Assembly (NCBI RefSeq): GCF_002834385.1
Contig: NZ_PITQ01000002.1
Coordinates: forward strand, 558,001-622,000
DNA from: Rahnella sp. AA
GTDB lineage: Bacteria; Pseudomonadota; Gammaproteobacteria; Enterobacterales; Enterobacteriaceae
DNA length: 64,000 bases
Reading direction: 5' to 3'
The notes beneath the pieces are model-generated. The model saw only the letters and a program-made list of their open reading frames with translations. It did no database searches and was not told where the DNA came from. Shown here one piece after another: positions 1-11,684 of the stretch. Positions within the stretch are counted from its first letter, which is position 1, and each line of letters opens with the position of its first letter. Made by a program: the position numbers and the translations under genes.

Positions 1-1
1 A

Positions 2-544
2 CAGCAAATTATTACCTGGCTCCGGGAAGAGCCGATGCATTTACAGGCGCTGGAGCAGGCGCGTGAACTGGCGCTGAACGATGCGTGGCTGGCGGCAGGG
101 TTTGTCCGCAATCTGGTCTGGGACCGGCTGCACGGTTATGCTCGGGCGACACCGGTCAATGACATCGACCTGGTGTATTTCAATCCTGAAGACTGCACAG
201 CACAGAACGACGAACGTTTGGAACAACGTCTGAGAGCGCGCTCGCCAGATTTGCCCTGGTCTGTGAAAAACCAGGCCCGCATGCATGAACGTCACGGCCA
301 CAGGCCCTATACATCCAGTGCGCAAGCCATGAGCTACTGGGTGGAAGTGGAAACGGCCATCGGCGCAAGAATGAACGCTGACGGGCAGATCGAACTGAAT
401 GCACCGCTGGGGCTGGATGCGCTTTTCTCCTTCAGTATCACACCGAATCCGCGCCATGCGATCCCTGCGGTTTTCGCGCAGCGGGTACGCGACAAAGGCT
501 GGCTGACACTGTGGCCCAAACTGGAAGTGCAAGAAATCCGTTAA
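2..544 (+). CDS. Nucleotidyltransferase family protein, 5' end cut by window edge
   Basis: The protein matches the NTP_transf_6 (DUF925, PF06042) family of small predicted nucleotidyltransferases. Conserved blocks are visible: AAGFVRNLVWD near the N-terminus, then VNDIDLVYF, the likely metal-binding acidic pair of the fold, and a C-terminal segment ending KGWLTLWPKL. An ATG at 35 opens the frame within the window, but the frame is open to base 2 and the upstream codons read QQIITWLREEP, which fits the usual N-terminus of this family, so the true start is probably left of the window. Substrate is unknown; no experimentally defined role is assumed. No terminator is obvious in the 100 bases before the next gene. 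Confidence 0.8.
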   Translation, partial: QQIITWLREEPMHLQALEQARELALNDAWLAAGFVRNLVWDRLHGYARATPVNDIDLVYFNPEDCTAQNDERLEQRLRARSPDLPWSVKNQARMHERHGHRPYTSSAQAMSYWVEVETAIGARMNADGQIELNAPLGLDALFSFSITPNPRHAIPAVFAQRVRDKGWLTLWPKLEVQEIR

Positions 545-646
545 CACTGTAAGGAATATGAAAAACCAATAAAGCCGGGCTGATAGCTGCCGATACCTGT
601 TAAGCATTCTTACGTGCAAAAATTGATGATAACTAAGTGAGGTATT

Positions 647-985
647 ATGACGACTATCAGCGCTACCAGCAGTTCGGTGAGCTCAGCGTCCACCAGTGAC
701 GCCAGCAGCTCCAGCCAGATTGCTCAGTTAACTAAACAGATTGCAAAGCTGACTGAACAGGTCAAAAGCCTGAGCAGCTCCGGCGGCAGTTCTTCTGACG
801 TCCAGCAACAACAGGAACTTCTGCAACAGCAAATCGAATTGCTGCAACAGCAAATTCAGCAAATCGAACAGCAGCAAGCCCAGAAAGCGCTTCAACAACA
901 GCAACAACAACAGGCTGCCGCTGAAGTGAAGAAAGAAGGTGTCAACAAACCATCTGATACGAACTCTATTGATATTTACGTGTAA
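647..985 (+). CDS. FlxA-like family protein
   Basis: A 112-residue protein in three zones: a Ser/Thr-rich head (1-25), a heptad-like helical segment (IAQLTKQIAKLTEQVKSL, about 24-41), and a Gln-rich coiled-coil stretch (about 53-90) made of LLQQQIE-type repeats. This is the layout of the FlxA-like family (PF14282). E. coli FlxA is expressed under the flagellar sigma factor, but its function is not established. A GTGAGG Shine-Dalgarno motif lies a few bases before the ATG. I see no clear sigma-28 promoter. The low-complexity CAA/CAG repeats could vary in length between strains. A hairpin terminator follows at 1005. Confidence 0.75.
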   Translation: MTTISATSSSVSSASTSDASSSSQIAQLTKQIAKLTEQVKSLSSSGGSSSDVQQQQELLQQQIELLQQQIQQIEQQQAQKALQQQQQQQAAAEVKKEGVNKPSDTNSIDIYV

Positions 986-1004
986 TCGCAGTGACTGTCT
1001 GAAA

Positions 1005-1053
1005 CAGCCAGCAAGGGATCAGGCCCCAAACATTCCCTGCTGGCTGCGTTTTT
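1005..1053 (+). terminator. Hairpin terminator after the FlxA-like gene
   Basis: CAGCCAGCA and GGGA pair with TCCC and TGCTGGCTG across a short loop, followed by CGTTTTT. One base is bulged. The right arm lies within the last codons of the convergent LysR gene, so the element may stop transcription from both sides. Confidence 0.65.
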
Positions 1054-1945
1054 CCTTCAGTAAGATAGCCTGCTCTTTAACTACCTGCCAGATCGCCTGA
1101 GCGGCGGGCGATAACGACCGGTTTTTGCGCTTGACTAACATCAGTACACGGTTGATTTCAGGCACTAATATCTTGATCACCAACGGGCTACCCTCCGGCA
1201 TTGGCAGCGCCAGTGCGGGTAAAACGCTGATCCCAATTCCCGCTTCCACCATCGGAAATAACGTCGCCGGATGACCGATTTCCTGCGCTATCTCCGCTTT
1301 CACTTTCTGTGATTTCAGCGCCCCGTCGATCAACACACGGCTGCCCGACGCGTAATCTTGCAGCACCAGTTTACTGCCGTTCAGTGCCTGCCATTCCACG
1401 ACGGGTAGCCCGGCAAACGGATGGTCCTCCCGACACAGCAATAAAAAAGGCTCGTGCAGAATCGGCTCACAATCGAGATCGGTACTTTCACCTGGGTCGA
1501 TGACAATGCCAAAATCCACTTCCGCATTTCTCACGCTACTCAGCACCAGTTGTTGCGCCTGATCACGCAACAATACGCGAATATCCGGGTACTGCTGCTC
1601 GCCGCGGGCAATACATTGCGGCATGAGCTGGGCAGAGATTGTCTGGCTGGAGGCAATCCGCACACGGCCATTATGCTGGGTGCCAAAACTGCGGGTATCC
1701 AGCAGCATGGCATGCAGTTCATCGAGCAAGGGTTCCACGCGATTTGCCAGACGCATCCCGGCGTCGGTCAGCACAACTTCCCGCGTAGTGCGGTCCAGTA
1801 AACGCACGCCCATTTCAGCTTCCAGCTCTTTCATGCTGTGGCTGATAGCCGACTGGCTCAACCCAATCGCCTCGCCCGCACGACTAAAACTGCCGTAACG
1901 TGAAATCGCCACAAATACACGAAGTTGCCTGAGAGAATAATTCAT
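1019..1945 (-). CDS. yfeR: LysR-family transcriptional regulator YfeR-like
   Basis: A 308-residue LysR-type regulator: winged helix-turn-helix at residues 1-60 ([24 protein letters not shown]), linker helix, then a type 2 periplasmic-binding-like effector domain (about 90-295). It is divergently transcribed from a bile-acid/Na+ symporter-like gene, exactly as yfeR and yfeH are in E. coli, next to ypeB-ligA. LysR proteins usually control the divergent neighbour and themselves from the shared 100-bp intergenic space, so control of yfeH is a reasonable inference. In Salmonella YfeR has been linked to osmolarity response; that is family knowledge, not something seen here. Confidence 0.85.
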   Translation of the reverse strand: MNYSLRQLRVFVAISRYGSFSRAGEAIGLSQSAISHSMKELEAEMGVRLLDRTTREVVLTDAGMRLANRVEPLLDELHAMLLDTRSFGTQHNGRVRIASSQTISAQLMPQCIARGEQQYPDIRVLLRDQAQQLVLSSVRNAEVDFGIVIDPGESTDLDCEPILHEPFLLLCREDHPFAGLPVVEWQALNGSKLVLQDYASGSRVLIDGALKSQKVKAEIAQEIGHPATLFPMVEAGIGISVLPALALPMPEGSPLVIKILVPEINRVLMLVKRKNRSLSPAAQAIWQVVKEQAILLKEKRSQQGMFGA

Positions 1946-2045
1946 GAATTTTCTGCATTAATGGATTAAATAAATCAATTTTTTAATTGTATCGCAAACG
2001 CTCAGAATAGCCGTATTCCAATACGACTTAATCAGAGAAAAAGTT
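1946..2045. promoter_or_regulatory. Shared yfeR-yfeH divergent promoter region
   Basis: An AT-rich 100-bp gap between divergent start codons. It contains a short inverted repeat GATT-N5-AATC (1964-1976), compatible with a LysR T-N11-A type site but not diagnostic. No strong sigma-70 hexamers can be singled out. Confidence 0.4.
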
Positions 2046-3035
2046 ATGCGCTTTTTACCCGATCGCTTTACCCTCACCCTAATCGCTACCGTGCTGCTGG
2101 CGACTTTTTTCCCGGCCAGCGGGATGTTCGTCGCCTTTTTCAATAATCTGACTATTTTCGCCATCGGATTGCTGTTTTTCATGCACGGCGCAAAACTCTC
2201 CCGCGAAGCTATTTTCCAGGGTAGCAATAACTGGCGACTGCATTTGTGGGTGATGTTCAGCACCTTCATTTTGTTCCCGATCCTCGGCCTGCTCTTCCAG
2301 TGGTGGCACCCGGTTGACGTCAGCCCGCAGATTTACAGCGGTTTTGTGTATCTGTGTATCCTGCCGGCGACCGTGCAGTCAGCTATCGCATTCACTTCTC
2401 TGGCGGGCGGAAACGTCGCGGCGGCGGTGTGCAGCGCCTCAGCGTCCAGCCTGCTGGGCATTTTTGTTTCGCCGCTGCTGGTCAGTTTGCTGATGCATGT
2501 TCAGGGGGAAACGGGCAACGGGCTGGAGCAGGTCGGGCATATTGTGCTGCAACTGCTGGTGCCGTTTATTGCCGGGCATTTGCTGCGTCCGCTGATTGGC
2601 GGTTTTGTGGAGCGTCACCGTAAGATGATCGGCAAAACCGACCAGACGTCGATCCTTCTGGTGGTGTACTCCGCGTTCAGTGAAGCCGTCACGCAGGGGA
2701 TCTGGCATCAGGTGGGCATCGGTTCCCTGCTGTTTATCGTGGCTTTCAGTCTGGTCTTGCTAGCCTTCGTTCTGGTCATTAACACGTACATGGCTCGCTG
2801 GCTGGGATTCAGTAAACCGGATGAAATCACCATTGTGTTCTGCGGCTCCAAGAAAAGCCTGGCCAACGGTATTCCGATGGCCAATATCCTTTTCCCGGTC
2901 AGTGCAATCGGGATGATGGTGCTGCCGCTGATGATTTTCCACCAGGTGCAGCTGATGACCTGTGCGGTGCTGGCGAAACGCTATCAGAAAAAACAAAAGG
3001 AAGTGGCGCTCAGGCAGGCGCAGGTGACGGAGTAA
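2046..3035 (+). CDS. yfeH: Bile acid:sodium symporter-like transporter YfeH
   Basis: A 329-residue polytopic membrane protein with about nine or ten hydrophobic segments, of the SBF-like family (PF13593, BASS superfamily). The motif CGSKKSLANGIPMA (about 278-291) is a typical conserved stretch of this group near the discontinuous helix that binds sodium. The substrate is not known; the family name comes from distant bile-acid carriers. Its position, divergent from yfeR and convergent with ypeB, matches the E. coli yfeH locus. The gene ends just before a strong bidirectional terminator. Confidence 0.85.
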   Translation: MRFLPDRFTLTLIATVLLATFFPASGMFVAFFNNLTIFAIGLLFFMHGAKLSREAIFQGSNNWRLHLWVMFSTFILFPILGLLFQWWHPVDVSPQIYSGFVYLCILPATVQSAIAFTSLAGGNVAAAVCSASASSLLGIFVSPLLVSLLMHVQGETGNGLEQVGHIVLQLLVPFIAGHLLRPLIGGFVERHRKMIGKTDQTSILLVVYSAFSEAVTQGIWHQVGIGSLLFIVAFSLVLLAFVLVINTYMARWLGFSKPDEITIVFCGSKKSLANGIPMANILFPVSAIGMMVLPLMIFHQVQLMTCAVLAKRYQKKQKEVALRQAQVTE

Positions 3036-3042
3036 TGTCAAA

Positions 3043-3072
3043 AATAAAGGCGCTGAAATCAGCGCCTTTATT
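3043..3072. terminator. Bidirectional terminator between yfeH and ypeB
   Basis: A 14-bp perfect stem with arms AATAAAGGCGCTGA and TCAGCGCCTTTATT and a 2-base spacer at the tip. A-rich and T-rich flanks on both sides make it a Rho-independent terminator usable from either strand. Confidence 0.85.
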
Positions 3073-3089
3073 ATCAGGATGAAACGTTG

Positions 3090-3332
3090 TTATTCGTCCG
3101 TGCCGCCTAAACCCGGCCCGTTGCGGCGCAGCGGATTAATCAGGCTTTGCAGCCCTTCGCTTTTAATCGCCAGCGTCAGTTGCATCAGTTCGCCGAGTTT
3201 CCCTTGCGGGAACTCGTCTTTGCGGGCGAACCACAGTAAGTATTCTTCAGGTAAATCAATCAGCACTCTTCCGGCATATTTACCAAAAGGCATCACCGTA
3301 TTGGCGATTTCAATCAGATCTTCTTTTTCCAT
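3090..3332 (-). CDS. ypeB: DUF3820 family protein YpeB
   Basis: An 80-residue protein of the YpeB/DUF3820 family (a putative quorum-sensing-regulated virulence factor family in Pfam naming; function not established). The segment MPFGKYAGRVLIDLPEEYL is the family signature. The ATG is one base past the ligA stop codon (TAA-A-ATG), so it is translationally coupled to the DNA ligase gene, an arrangement shared with E. coli. It ends before the terminator at 3043. Confidence 0.85.
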   Translation of the reverse strand: MEKEDLIEIANTVMPFGKYAGRVLIDLPEEYLLWFARKDEFPQGKLGELMQLTLAIKSEGLQSLINPLRRNGPGLGGTDE

Positions 3333-3333
3333 T

Positions 3334-5358
<2,025 letters not shown>

Positions 5359-5371
5359 TCACCGTGGAGAT

Positions 5372-5396
5372 AAAAAACCCCCGGCAAGCGGGGGTT
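5372..5396 (-). terminator. Terminator after zipA
   Basis: The stem AACCCCCG/CGGGGGTT with loop GCAAG is followed on the minus strand by six T residues. It lies between zipA and ligA and should reduce read-through from zipA. Confidence 0.85.
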
Positions 5397-5426
5397 AGAG
5401 GAAAGGGTATTTCACGAACACCTGCA

Positions 5427-6410
5427 TCAGGCGATCGCTTCGAGGACCTCGCGGATCCGCGCTTTATACGTTTCGAGCTTCTGCGGCGTAATCATACGAC
5501 GCTCATCATCAAGCACCATTGCACCAACATCATCAGCAATGCGCTGGGCTGACTGCAGCAGCAATTTGAAATTCTGATGGGCATCGCCATAGCATGGCAC
5601 CATCATGAACAACGTGACACCCGGCGTGGAGAAGTCGGACATATTGTCAGGATCAAATGACCCAGGTTTGACCATATTGGCCAGACTGAACAACACCGGG
5701 CCACTGCCTGCAGGGCTGACGTGACGATGGAAAATATTCATAGCGCCAAACTGGAAACCGGCCTGAAGCACGCTGTTAAGCAAGACTTCACCGCCAATCA
5801 CCCCGCCCTGATGTGCTGCAACGTGCAGAACCAGAACAGTTTCTTTCAGTTTTGCCTTCTCGGCCGGTGCTTCTTCAGCTGGGGCGAAAGGGGCTGACTG
5901 AGGCTCTGCTTTTGCAGCAGGAGCCACATCCGCATGGATTTCCTGTGGCGGTACCGGAGGCTGTTGCCTCACTTCTGGCGCAAAATCAGATACAGGCTCA
6001 CGACGCGATGTGACCTCAGGTGCCGCAGCGGAATAGCCGCTCAACAGCGGATCGTCTTGCACAGCAGGTTGCTGGGGCTGCATTGGCTGTTGAGAACGAG
6101 AGACCGGTGCAGGCGCTGGCTGCGCAGGGGGAACCTGCGGCTGACGTGATGGTGCAGCCTGCTCTGGCTCATCATACTGGCCTAAAGTTGGTTCATCCTG
6201 AGGATAGGCAGGACGCACGCGCACTTCTCCCACCCCATCGACAAAGTCTTCTGGCGGAGATTGTTCCCGTTCTTTTTTCACACGTTTAGCTGGACGATCG
6301 CGGAAAAGCGAAGAGCGTTCTTTACGGCTGGTCCACAAACCGTGTAACAACAACGCTATTATGGCGATCGCGCCAACAACGATTAATATCAGACGCAAAT
6401 CCTGCATCAT
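5427..6410 (-). CDS. zipA: Cell division protein ZipA
   Basis: An essential inner-membrane anchor of the FtsZ ring. It has a single N-terminal membrane segment (residues 4-26, [20 protein letters not shown]), a short basic stretch, a long Pro/Gln/Ala-rich linker (about 50-185), and the C-terminal FtsZ-binding ZipA domain (about 190-320, starting [11 protein letters not shown]). The 327-residue length is nearly that of E. coli ZipA (328). It is divergent from cysZ, as in E. coli. The linker is rich in proline and glutamine and is expected to vary between strains. Confidence 0.95.
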   Translation of the reverse strand: MMQDLRLILIVVGAIAIIALLLHGLWTSRKERSSLFRDRPAKRVKKEREQSPPEDFVDGVGEVRVRPAYPQDEPTLGQYDEPEQAAPSRQPQVPPAQPAPAPVSRSQQPMQPQQPAVQDDPLLSGYSAAAPEVTSRREPVSDFAPEVRQQPPVPPQEIHADVAPAAKAEPQSAPFAPAEEAPAEKAKLKETVLVLHVAAHQGGVIGGEVLLNSVLQAGFQFGAMNIFHRHVSPAGSGPVLFSLANMVKPGSFDPDNMSDFSTPGVTLFMMVPCYGDAHQNFKLLLQSAQRIADDVGAMVLDDERRMITPQKLETYKARIREVLEAIA

Positions 6411-6633
6411 TGCTATCTCTGTTGTTCCAATTCATTGCCACCACGGCAAACATTCACAATATTAACTCTATTTGCCCACGTAGATAAGTGCAAGTCTCGA
6501 CTCTACTTTCTGCTAATAAATAGGGTAGCTGCACCTTTTTTTGCTGTTTTTTCAGCCAATCCACCGCTAGCCAGTGGAAAATCATACCGATATGATAGCC
6601 CATGTCATTCAACTCAGAGAGAAAATTTCGTTT

Positions 6634-7419
6634 ATGACTTCATCGCAAAGCGCCAGACAAGAAAACGGCGTGCATTATTTCAGACAGGGCTGGACGCTCA
6701 TTTCCTTACCCGGAATACGACGTTTTGTGATTTTACCGCTGGCCGTGAACGTTGTCCTGATGGGCGGCGCATTCTGGTGGCTGTTTACCAAACTGGGAGA
6801 ATGGATCCCGGCGATGATGAGTAAAGTCCCGGGCTGGCTCAGCTGGCTGGATTATCTGGTCTGGCCGGTTGTCGTGCTTTCCGTGCTGCTGGTGTTCAGC
6901 TACTTCTTCAGCACCCTTGCCAACTGGATAGCCGCACCGTTCAGCGGATTGCTGGCAGAACAGCTTGAAGCACGCCTGACAGGCAAACCGCTGCCGGACA
7001 GCGGCATCTGGGACATCATGAAAGATCTGCCGCGCATCATGAAACGCGAATGGCAGAAACTGGCGTATTACCTGCCCCGCGCCCTGCTGCTCTTTGCGCT
7101 GTACTTTATCCCGATTATCGGCCAGACCATCGCCCCGGTGCTGTGGTTTTTCTTCAGTGCCTGGATGGTGGTGATCCAGTATTGCGATTATCCTTTCGAT
7201 AACCACAAAGTCAGTTTCGCAGATATGCGCCGTTCACTAGGCAGCAACAAAATCGACAATATGCAGTTCGGCTCACTGGTCAGCCTGTTTACGATGATCC
7301 CGGTGCTGAATCTCGTTATCCTGCCGGTGGCTGTTTGCGGGGCGACCGCCATGTGGTGCGATCGCTATCGCAGCGTCTATGTGAAAAATGATATCGATGT
7401 AAATAGCATCAGAAAATAA
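6634..7419 (+). CDS. cysZ: Sulfate transporter CysZ
   Basis: An inner-membrane protein for sulfate uptake into the cysteine assimilation pathway. The frame opens at 6574, but alignment from memory to E. coli CysZ (253 residues, beginning shortly before a GxYYFxQGW motif) favours the ATG at 6634, giving 261 residues; a GAGAGA stretch lies upstream. Long hydrophobic segments occur at about 33-50, 70-95, 145-175 and 205-235. Family blocks [19 protein letters not shown] and [12 protein letters not shown] are intact. cysK follows about 220 bases downstream, so the two sulfur genes may share CysB control, though no CysB site could be defined. Confidence 0.93.
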   Translation: MTSSQSARQENGVHYFRQGWTLISLPGIRRFVILPLAVNVVLMGGAFWWLFTKLGEWIPAMMSKVPGWLSWLDYLVWPVVVLSVLLVFSYFFSTLANWIAAPFSGLLAEQLEARLTGKPLPDSGIWDIMKDLPRIMKREWQKLAYYLPRALLLFALYFIPIIGQTIAPVLWFFFSAWMVVIQYCDYPFDNHKVSFADMRRSLGSNKIDNMQFGSLVSLFTMIPVLNLVILPVAVCGATAMWCDRYRSVYVKNDIDVNSIRK

Positions 7420-7444
7420 GGTCGCGATCGCCGTCGTGACCTTC

Positions 7445-7462
7445 AGCCGCCTGCGGGCGGCT
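7445..7462 (+). terminator. GC-rich hairpin after cysZ
   Basis: The perfect 7-bp stem AGCCGCC/GGCGGCT with a TGCG loop lies 25 bases past the cysZ stop. The downstream T-tract is poor, so it may be a weak terminator or an mRNA-stabilising hairpin. Confidence 0.4.
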
Positions 7463-7640
7463 GCTTGCTACGCTTGACATTTCTCCCTCAAACTTATTTC
7501 TTAATAACGTATCGATATACCAAATACCAAAACCTTACTTCACTGGGAAAGCGGTTCGCGTATGCTTTTCTGATTCCCACTAATTTCATAGTGTTGAAAG
7601 CTTCACACCGTGAATATTTCATACAGTTAAAGGACGGGTT

Positions 7641-8606
7641 ATGAGCAAGATCTATGAAGACAATTCATTAACAATTGGCCATACGCCACTGGTTCGCCTG
7701 AACCGTATCGGTAATGGTCGCATCCTGGCTAAGGTCGAGTCGCGTAACCCGAGCTTCAGCGTCAAGTGCCGTATCGGCGCAAACATGATTTGGGATGCCG
7801 AAAAACGTGGCATTCTGACTAAAGATATTGAACTGGTTGAACCAACCAGCGGTAACACCGGGATTGCGCTGGCCTACGTTGCCGCTGCGCGCGGTTACAA
7901 ACTGACGCTGACCATGCCCGAAACCATGAGCGTTGAACGCCGCAAATTGCTGAAAGCCCTCGGTGCCAACCTGGTGCTGACAGAAGGTGCAAAAGGCATG
8001 AAAGGCGCGATTGCAAAAGCTGAAGAAATTCAGGCCAGCGATCCGGATCGTTATCTGATCCTTCAGCAGTTCAGCAACCCGGCGAACCCGGCTATCCACG
8101 AACAAACCACTGGCCCGGAAATCTGGGAAGATACCGACGGCGCAGTTGACGTGCTGATTGCAGGTGTCGGTACTGGTGGTACCATCACCGGTACTGGCCG
8201 CTACCTGAAAAGCAAAAAAAGCAGCGTGAAGCTGGTCGCCGTTGAACCTACTGACTCTCCGGTTATCACCCAAACGCTGAACGGCGAAGAAGTGAAGCCG
8301 GGCCCGCATAAAATTCAGGGTATTGGTGCCGGTTTTATCCCGGGCAACCTGGATCTGGAATTGCTGGATCGTGTCACACTGATCACCAATGACGAATCTA
8401 TCCAGATGGCACGACGTCTGATGGAAGAAGAAGGTATCCTGGCTGGGATTTCTTCTGGTGCAGCCGTCGAGGCCGCAGTAAAACTGTCTAAAGAACCGGA
8501 ATTTGCAGATAAGACTATCGTGGTTATCCTACCGTCTTCCGGCGAACGCTATCTGAGTACCGCATTGTTTGCAGATTTGTTCACCGAAAAAGAATTGCAA
8601 CAATAA
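7641..8606 (+). CDS. cysK: Cysteine synthase A (O-acetylserine sulfhydrylase)
   Basis: Catalyses O-acetyl-L-serine + sulfide to L-cysteine with pyridoxal phosphate. The 321-residue protein has the PLP-binding lysine K42 in [11 protein letters not shown], the substrate loop [10 protein letters not shown], and the glycine-rich phosphate cup [12 protein letters not shown]. An AAGGAC Shine-Dalgarno motif lies seven bases before the ATG. It follows cysZ and precedes ptsH, as in E. coli. A strong terminator comes after the stop. In relatives CysK also binds CysE to form cysteine synthase. Confidence 0.97.
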   Translation: MSKIYEDNSLTIGHTPLVRLNRIGNGRILAKVESRNPSFSVKCRIGANMIWDAEKRGILTKDIELVEPTSGNTGIALAYVAAARGYKLTLTMPETMSVERRKLLKALGANLVLTEGAKGMKGAIAKAEEIQASDPDRYLILQQFSNPANPAIHEQTTGPEIWEDTDGAVDVLIAGVGTGGTITGTGRYLKSKKSSVKLVAVEPTDSPVITQTLNGEEVKPGPHKIQGIGAGFIPGNLDLELLDRVTLITNDESIQMARRLMEEEGILAGISSGAAVEAAVKLSKEPEFADKTIVVILPSSGERYLSTALFADLFTEKELQQ

Positions 8607-8628
8607 TGCCACATCCTTAAAAGCGTCT

Positions 8629-8656
8629 AAAAAAGCACCTCAAGGGGTGCTTTTTT
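8629..8656 (+). terminator. Terminator after cysK
   Basis: AAAAAAGCACC and GGGTGCTTTTTT pair around a five-base loop, giving a classic Rho-independent hairpin with a T-tract. Confidence 0.9.
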
Positions 8657-9008
8657 GTGGACTGCGTCAAAGTTTACACCACTCTGCCATTGATTTTCGT
8701 CGCCAGGTTTAGTATTTAACCGGACAATTATTTCGATGCTCGAAATTAATCGCTCGCTTGATGCCACCCCGCTGAATCGATTTACCGATTTGTTACATGA
8801 GGGTAAAAGACGGCATAATGGGGGAATAACAAGAAAGCTTGGATCTAGGGCAAAGTGTTTTATCGCTGAGTGCGCTATTTTCTCTTTCCTGTTGCATCTG
8901 AACCTGCCCCTGAACCATAGTCAGGCGCGAATCTCTACAGGCTAAAGTAAGGCCCATAGGCTAAACTTTAGCTCCACAACATTACTTTAATAAGTTGGGG
9001 AAACAACA
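8657..9008 (+). promoter_or_regulatory. ptsH upstream regulatory region
   Basis: A 350-base stretch without a credible gene between the cysK terminator and ptsH. It holds a Cra operator (listed separately) and several AT-rich blocks that could be -10 elements. In E. coli the equivalent region carries multiple promoters under CRP and Cra. A GGGGAAACAACA ribosome-binding stretch precedes the ptsH ATG. A short open frame at 8736-8945 overlaps the operator and is not believed to be a gene. Confidence 0.6.
8771..8784 (+). promoter_or_regulatory. Cra (FruR) operator upstream of ptsHI
   Basis: GCTGAATCGATTTA fits the published Cra consensus RSTGAAWCSNTHHW at every position. The ptsHI operon of E. 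coli is a known Cra target, so the site and its context agree. Confidence 0.75.
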
Positions 9009-9266
9009 ATGTTCCAGCAAGAAGTTACTATTACCGCTCCTAATGGTCTGCACACTCGCCCTGCTGCACAGTTTGTGAAAGAAGCCAAAGGTTTTGCTTC
9101 TGACATCACCGTGACATCAAACGGTAAAAGCGCCAGTGCTAAAAGCCTGTTCAAACTGCAAACTCTGGGCCTGACCCAAGGCACCGTTGTGACCCTCTCA
9201 GCTGAAGGTGAAGACGAGCAGAAAGCCGTTGAACACTTGGTAAAACTGATGGCAGAGCTCGAGTAA
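9009..9266 (+). CDS. ptsH: Phosphocarrier protein HPr
   Basis: A small cytosolic phosphocarrier of the sugar phosphotransferase system that takes phosphate from enzyme I and passes it to sugar-specific EIIA domains. The 85 residues are identical in length to E. coli HPr. The phosphorylated histidine H15 is in GLHTRPA and the regulatory-site serine S46 in SAKSLFKLQ is conserved. First gene of the ptsH-ptsI-crr operon; ptsI starts 50 bases downstream. The upstream region has a Cra site. Confidence 0.98.
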   Translation: MFQQEVTITAPNGLHTRPAAQFVKEAKGFASDITVTSNGKSASAKSLFKLQTLGLTQGTVVTLSAEGEDEQKAVEHLVKLMAELE

Positions 9267-9316
9267 CACACAGCCGCTCTTATATAGTTTAAACCAGTCA
9301 AGAGAAAGGTAGGGTT

Positions 9317-11044
9317 ATGATTTCAGGCATTTTAGTATCTCCCGGTATCGCTTTCGGCAAAGCACTTCTGTTGAAAGAAGATGAGATTGTCATCAACCGG
9401 AAAAAAATCTCTCCTGATCAGGTTGATCAGGAAGTTGAACGTTTCCTTGCGGGCCGTGCGAAAGCCTCTGCTCAGCTGGAAGTGATCAAGACCAAAGCCG
9501 GTGAGACCTTCGGTGAAGAGAAAGAAGCCATCTTCGAAGGCCACATCATGTTGTTGGAAGACGAAGAGCTTGAACAGGAAATCATAGCCCTCATCAAAGA
9601 CGAGCATGCCTCTGCTGACGCTGCGGCTTTCTCTGTCATTGAAGGCCAGGCGAAAGCCCTGGAAGAGCTTGACGATGAATACCTGAAAGAACGTGCGGCT
9701 GACGTACGCGATATCGGTAAACGTCTGCTGCGCAACATTCTGGACATGACCATCGTTGATCTGAGCTCTATCCAGGACGAAGTTATCCTGGTGGCAACCG
9801 ATCTGACCCCTTCAGAAACCGCACAGCTGAACCTGAACAAAGTTCTGGGCTTCATCACTGATTTGGGTGGCCGTACTTCTCACACCTCAATCATGGCCCG
9901 CTCACTGGAACTGCCTGCCATCGTCGGCACCAGTGATGTGACCAAACAAGTTAAAAATGATGACTATCTGATCCTCGACGCGGTAAACAATAAAATCTAC
10001 GTCAACCCGACAGCAGACGTTATTGATGAGCTGAAAGCGGTTCAGAACCAGTACATCTCTGAAAAAGACGAACTGACCAAACTGAAAGACTTGCCTGCTA
10101 TCACGCTTGATGGCCATCAGGTTGAAGTTTGTGCCAACATCGGTACCGTGCGCGACGTCGCGGGTGCAGAGCGCAATGGCGCTGAAGGTGTCGGCCTGTA
10201 TCGTACAGAATTCCTGTTCATGGACCGTGACAGCCTGCCTACCGAAGAAGAGCAATTCCAGGCGTATAAAGCCGTTGCTGAAGCGATGGGTTCACAGGCG
10301 GTTATCGTACGTACCATGGACATCGGCGGTGATAAAGACCTGCCGTACATGAACCTGCCAAAAGAAGAAAACCCGTTCCTGGGCTGGCGTGCAATCCGTA
10401 TCTGTCTGGACCGTAAAGAAATTCTTCACGACCAGCTGAAAGGCATTCTGCGTGCTTCTGCGTTCGGCAAACTGCGTATTATGTTCCCGATGATCATTTC
10501 TGTTGAAGAAGTGCGTGAACTGAAAGCAGAACTCGAAATGCTGAAAGTTGAGCTGCGTGAAAAAGGCCAGGCATTCGATGAAACCATCGAAGTTGGCGTG
10601 ATGGTTGAAACTCCGGCTGCTGCCGTGATAGCTCATCATCTGGCGAAAGAAGTCGATTTCTTCAGTATTGGTACAAACGATCTTACCCAGTATACTTTGG
10701 CAGTGGATCGCGGTAACGAGCTGATTTCTCATCTGTACAACCCAATGTCTCCGTCTGTACTTGGTTTAATTAAACAAGTTATTGACGCATCTCATGCTGC
10801 CGGTAAATGGACTGGGATGTGCGGCGAGCTAGCCGGTGACGAACGTGCTACACTTCTTCTATTGGGCATGGGGTTAGATGAGTTCAGCATGAGTGCTATC
10901 TCTATCCCACGCATCAAGAAAATTATTCGCAATACAAACTTCGAAGATGTGAAAGCGCTGGCAGATCAGGCCCTGGCCCAACCTACGGCGCAAGAGTTGA
11001 TGAACCTGGTTAACAAGTTCATTGAAGAAAAAACACTCTGCTAA
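9317..11044 (+). CDS. ptsI: PTS enzyme I (phosphoenolpyruvate-protein phosphotransferase)
   Basis: Transfers phosphate from phosphoenolpyruvate to HPr, the first step of PTS sugar uptake. The 575-residue protein has the N-terminal HPr-binding and phosphohistidine domain with H189 in [13 protein letters not shown], the PEP-binding TIM barrel with [13 protein letters not shown] and the catalytic cysteine region [13 protein letters not shown], and the dimer interface at the C-terminus. All match E. coli enzyme I. The start is supported by AAAGGTAGGGTT before the ATG. crr follows 48 bases downstream. Confidence 0.98.
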   Translation: MISGILVSPGIAFGKALLLKEDEIVINRKKISPDQVDQEVERFLAGRAKASAQLEVIKTKAGETFGEEKEAIFEGHIMLLEDEELEQEIIALIKDEHASADAAAFSVIEGQAKALEELDDEYLKERAADVRDIGKRLLRNILDMTIVDLSSIQDEVILVATDLTPSETAQLNLNKVLGFITDLGGRTSHTSIMARSLELPAIVGTSDVTKQVKNDDYLILDAVNNKIYVNPTADVIDELKAVQNQYISEKDELTKLKDLPAITLDGHQVEVCANIGTVRDVAGAERNGAEGVGLYRTEFLFMDRDSLPTEEEQFQAYKAVAEAMGSQAVIVRTMDIGGDKDLPYMNLPKEENPFLGWRAIRICLDRKEILHDQLKGILRASAFGKLRIMFPMIISVEEVRELKAELEMLKVELREKGQAFDETIEVGVMVETPAAAVIAHHLAKEVDFFSIGTNDLTQYTLAVDRGNELISHLYNPMSPSVLGLIKQVIDASHAAGKWTGMCGELAGDERATLLLLGMGLDEFSMSAISIPRIKKIIRNTNFEDVKALADQALAQPTAQELMNLVNKFIEEKTLC

Positions 11045-11092
11045 TTGCGCGATGCTGGTAAAGCTGCCCAAATTAATGCTTAGGAGAAGATC

Positions 11093-11602
11093 ATGGGTTT
11101 GTTCGATAAACTGAAATCATTGGTTTCGGATGATAAAAAAGACGTTGGCACCATTGAAATTGTAGCGCCGCTGTCTGGTGAAATTGTCAATATTGAAGAC
11201 GTGCCTGACGTCGTTTTCGCTGAGAAAATCGTCGGCGACGGTATTGCTATCAAGCCTGCTGGCAACAAAATGGTTGCTCCGGTTGATGGGACTATCGGTA
11301 AAATCTTCGAAACTAATCATGCTTTCTCAATCGAATCTGACAGTGGCATCGAGTTATTTGTTCACTTCGGTATCGACACCGTTGAACTGAAAGGCGAAGG
11401 CTTTAAACGCATCGCTGAAGAAGGCCAACGTGTGAAGAAAGGCGATTTGGTTATCGAGTTTGATCTGGCTCTGCTGGAAGAGAAAGCGAAGTCTACCCTG
11501 ACTCCGGTGGTTATCTCTAACATGGACGAGATCAAAGAGCTGATTAAACTGACCGGTAGCGTGACTGTGGGCGAAACCCCAATCATCCGTATCAAGAAGT
11601 AA
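11093..11602 (+). CDS. crr: PTS glucose-specific EIIA component
   Basis: Cytosolic EIIA-Glc passes phosphate from HPr to the glucose permease and, when unphosphorylated, inhibits several sugar carriers; its phosphorylated form stimulates adenylate cyclase. The 169 residues include the paired active-site histidines H76 (TNHAFSIES) and H91 ([12 protein letters not shown]), counting the initiator Met. AGGAGAAGATC lies before the ATG. Last gene of the pts operon, followed by a strong terminator. Confidence 0.98.
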   Translation: MGLFDKLKSLVSDDKKDVGTIEIVAPLSGEIVNIEDVPDVVFAEKIVGDGIAIKPAGNKMVAPVDGTIGKIFETNHAFSIESDSGIELFVHFGIDTVELKGEGFKRIAEEGQRVKKGDLVIEFDLALLEEKAKSTLTPVVISNMDEIKELIKLTGSVTVGETPIIRIKK

Positions 11603-11624
11603 TCAGCCCGACGAAATCAGAAGT

Positions 11625-11652
11625 AAAAAAACGGCGCTCAATGCGCCGTTTT
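11625..11652. terminator. Bidirectional terminator between crr and the sensor kinase gene
   Basis: AAAAAACGGCGC pairs perfectly with GCGCCGTTTTTT around a TCAA(T)-type loop, so it can end both the pts operon and the convergent kinase gene. Confidence 0.9.
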
Positions 11653-11684
11653 TTATTGCCTGAATATCTTGTAAGGCTGAACGT

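Noticed and set aside
41-619. A 192-residue antisense frame over the nucleotidyltransferase gene
   Set aside because: The plus-strand frame encodes a recognisable family, while the antisense product has no known pattern and no ribosome-binding site.
803-915. CAA/CAG-rich direct repeats considered as a CRISPR-like array
   Set aside because: The repeat unit is short, in frame, and encodes a coiled coil; there are no spacers of even length and no cas genes.
8736-8945. A 69-codon open frame between cysK and ptsH
   Set aside because: It covers the Cra operator and promoter region of ptsHI, lacks a ribosome-binding site, and resembles no family I recognise.
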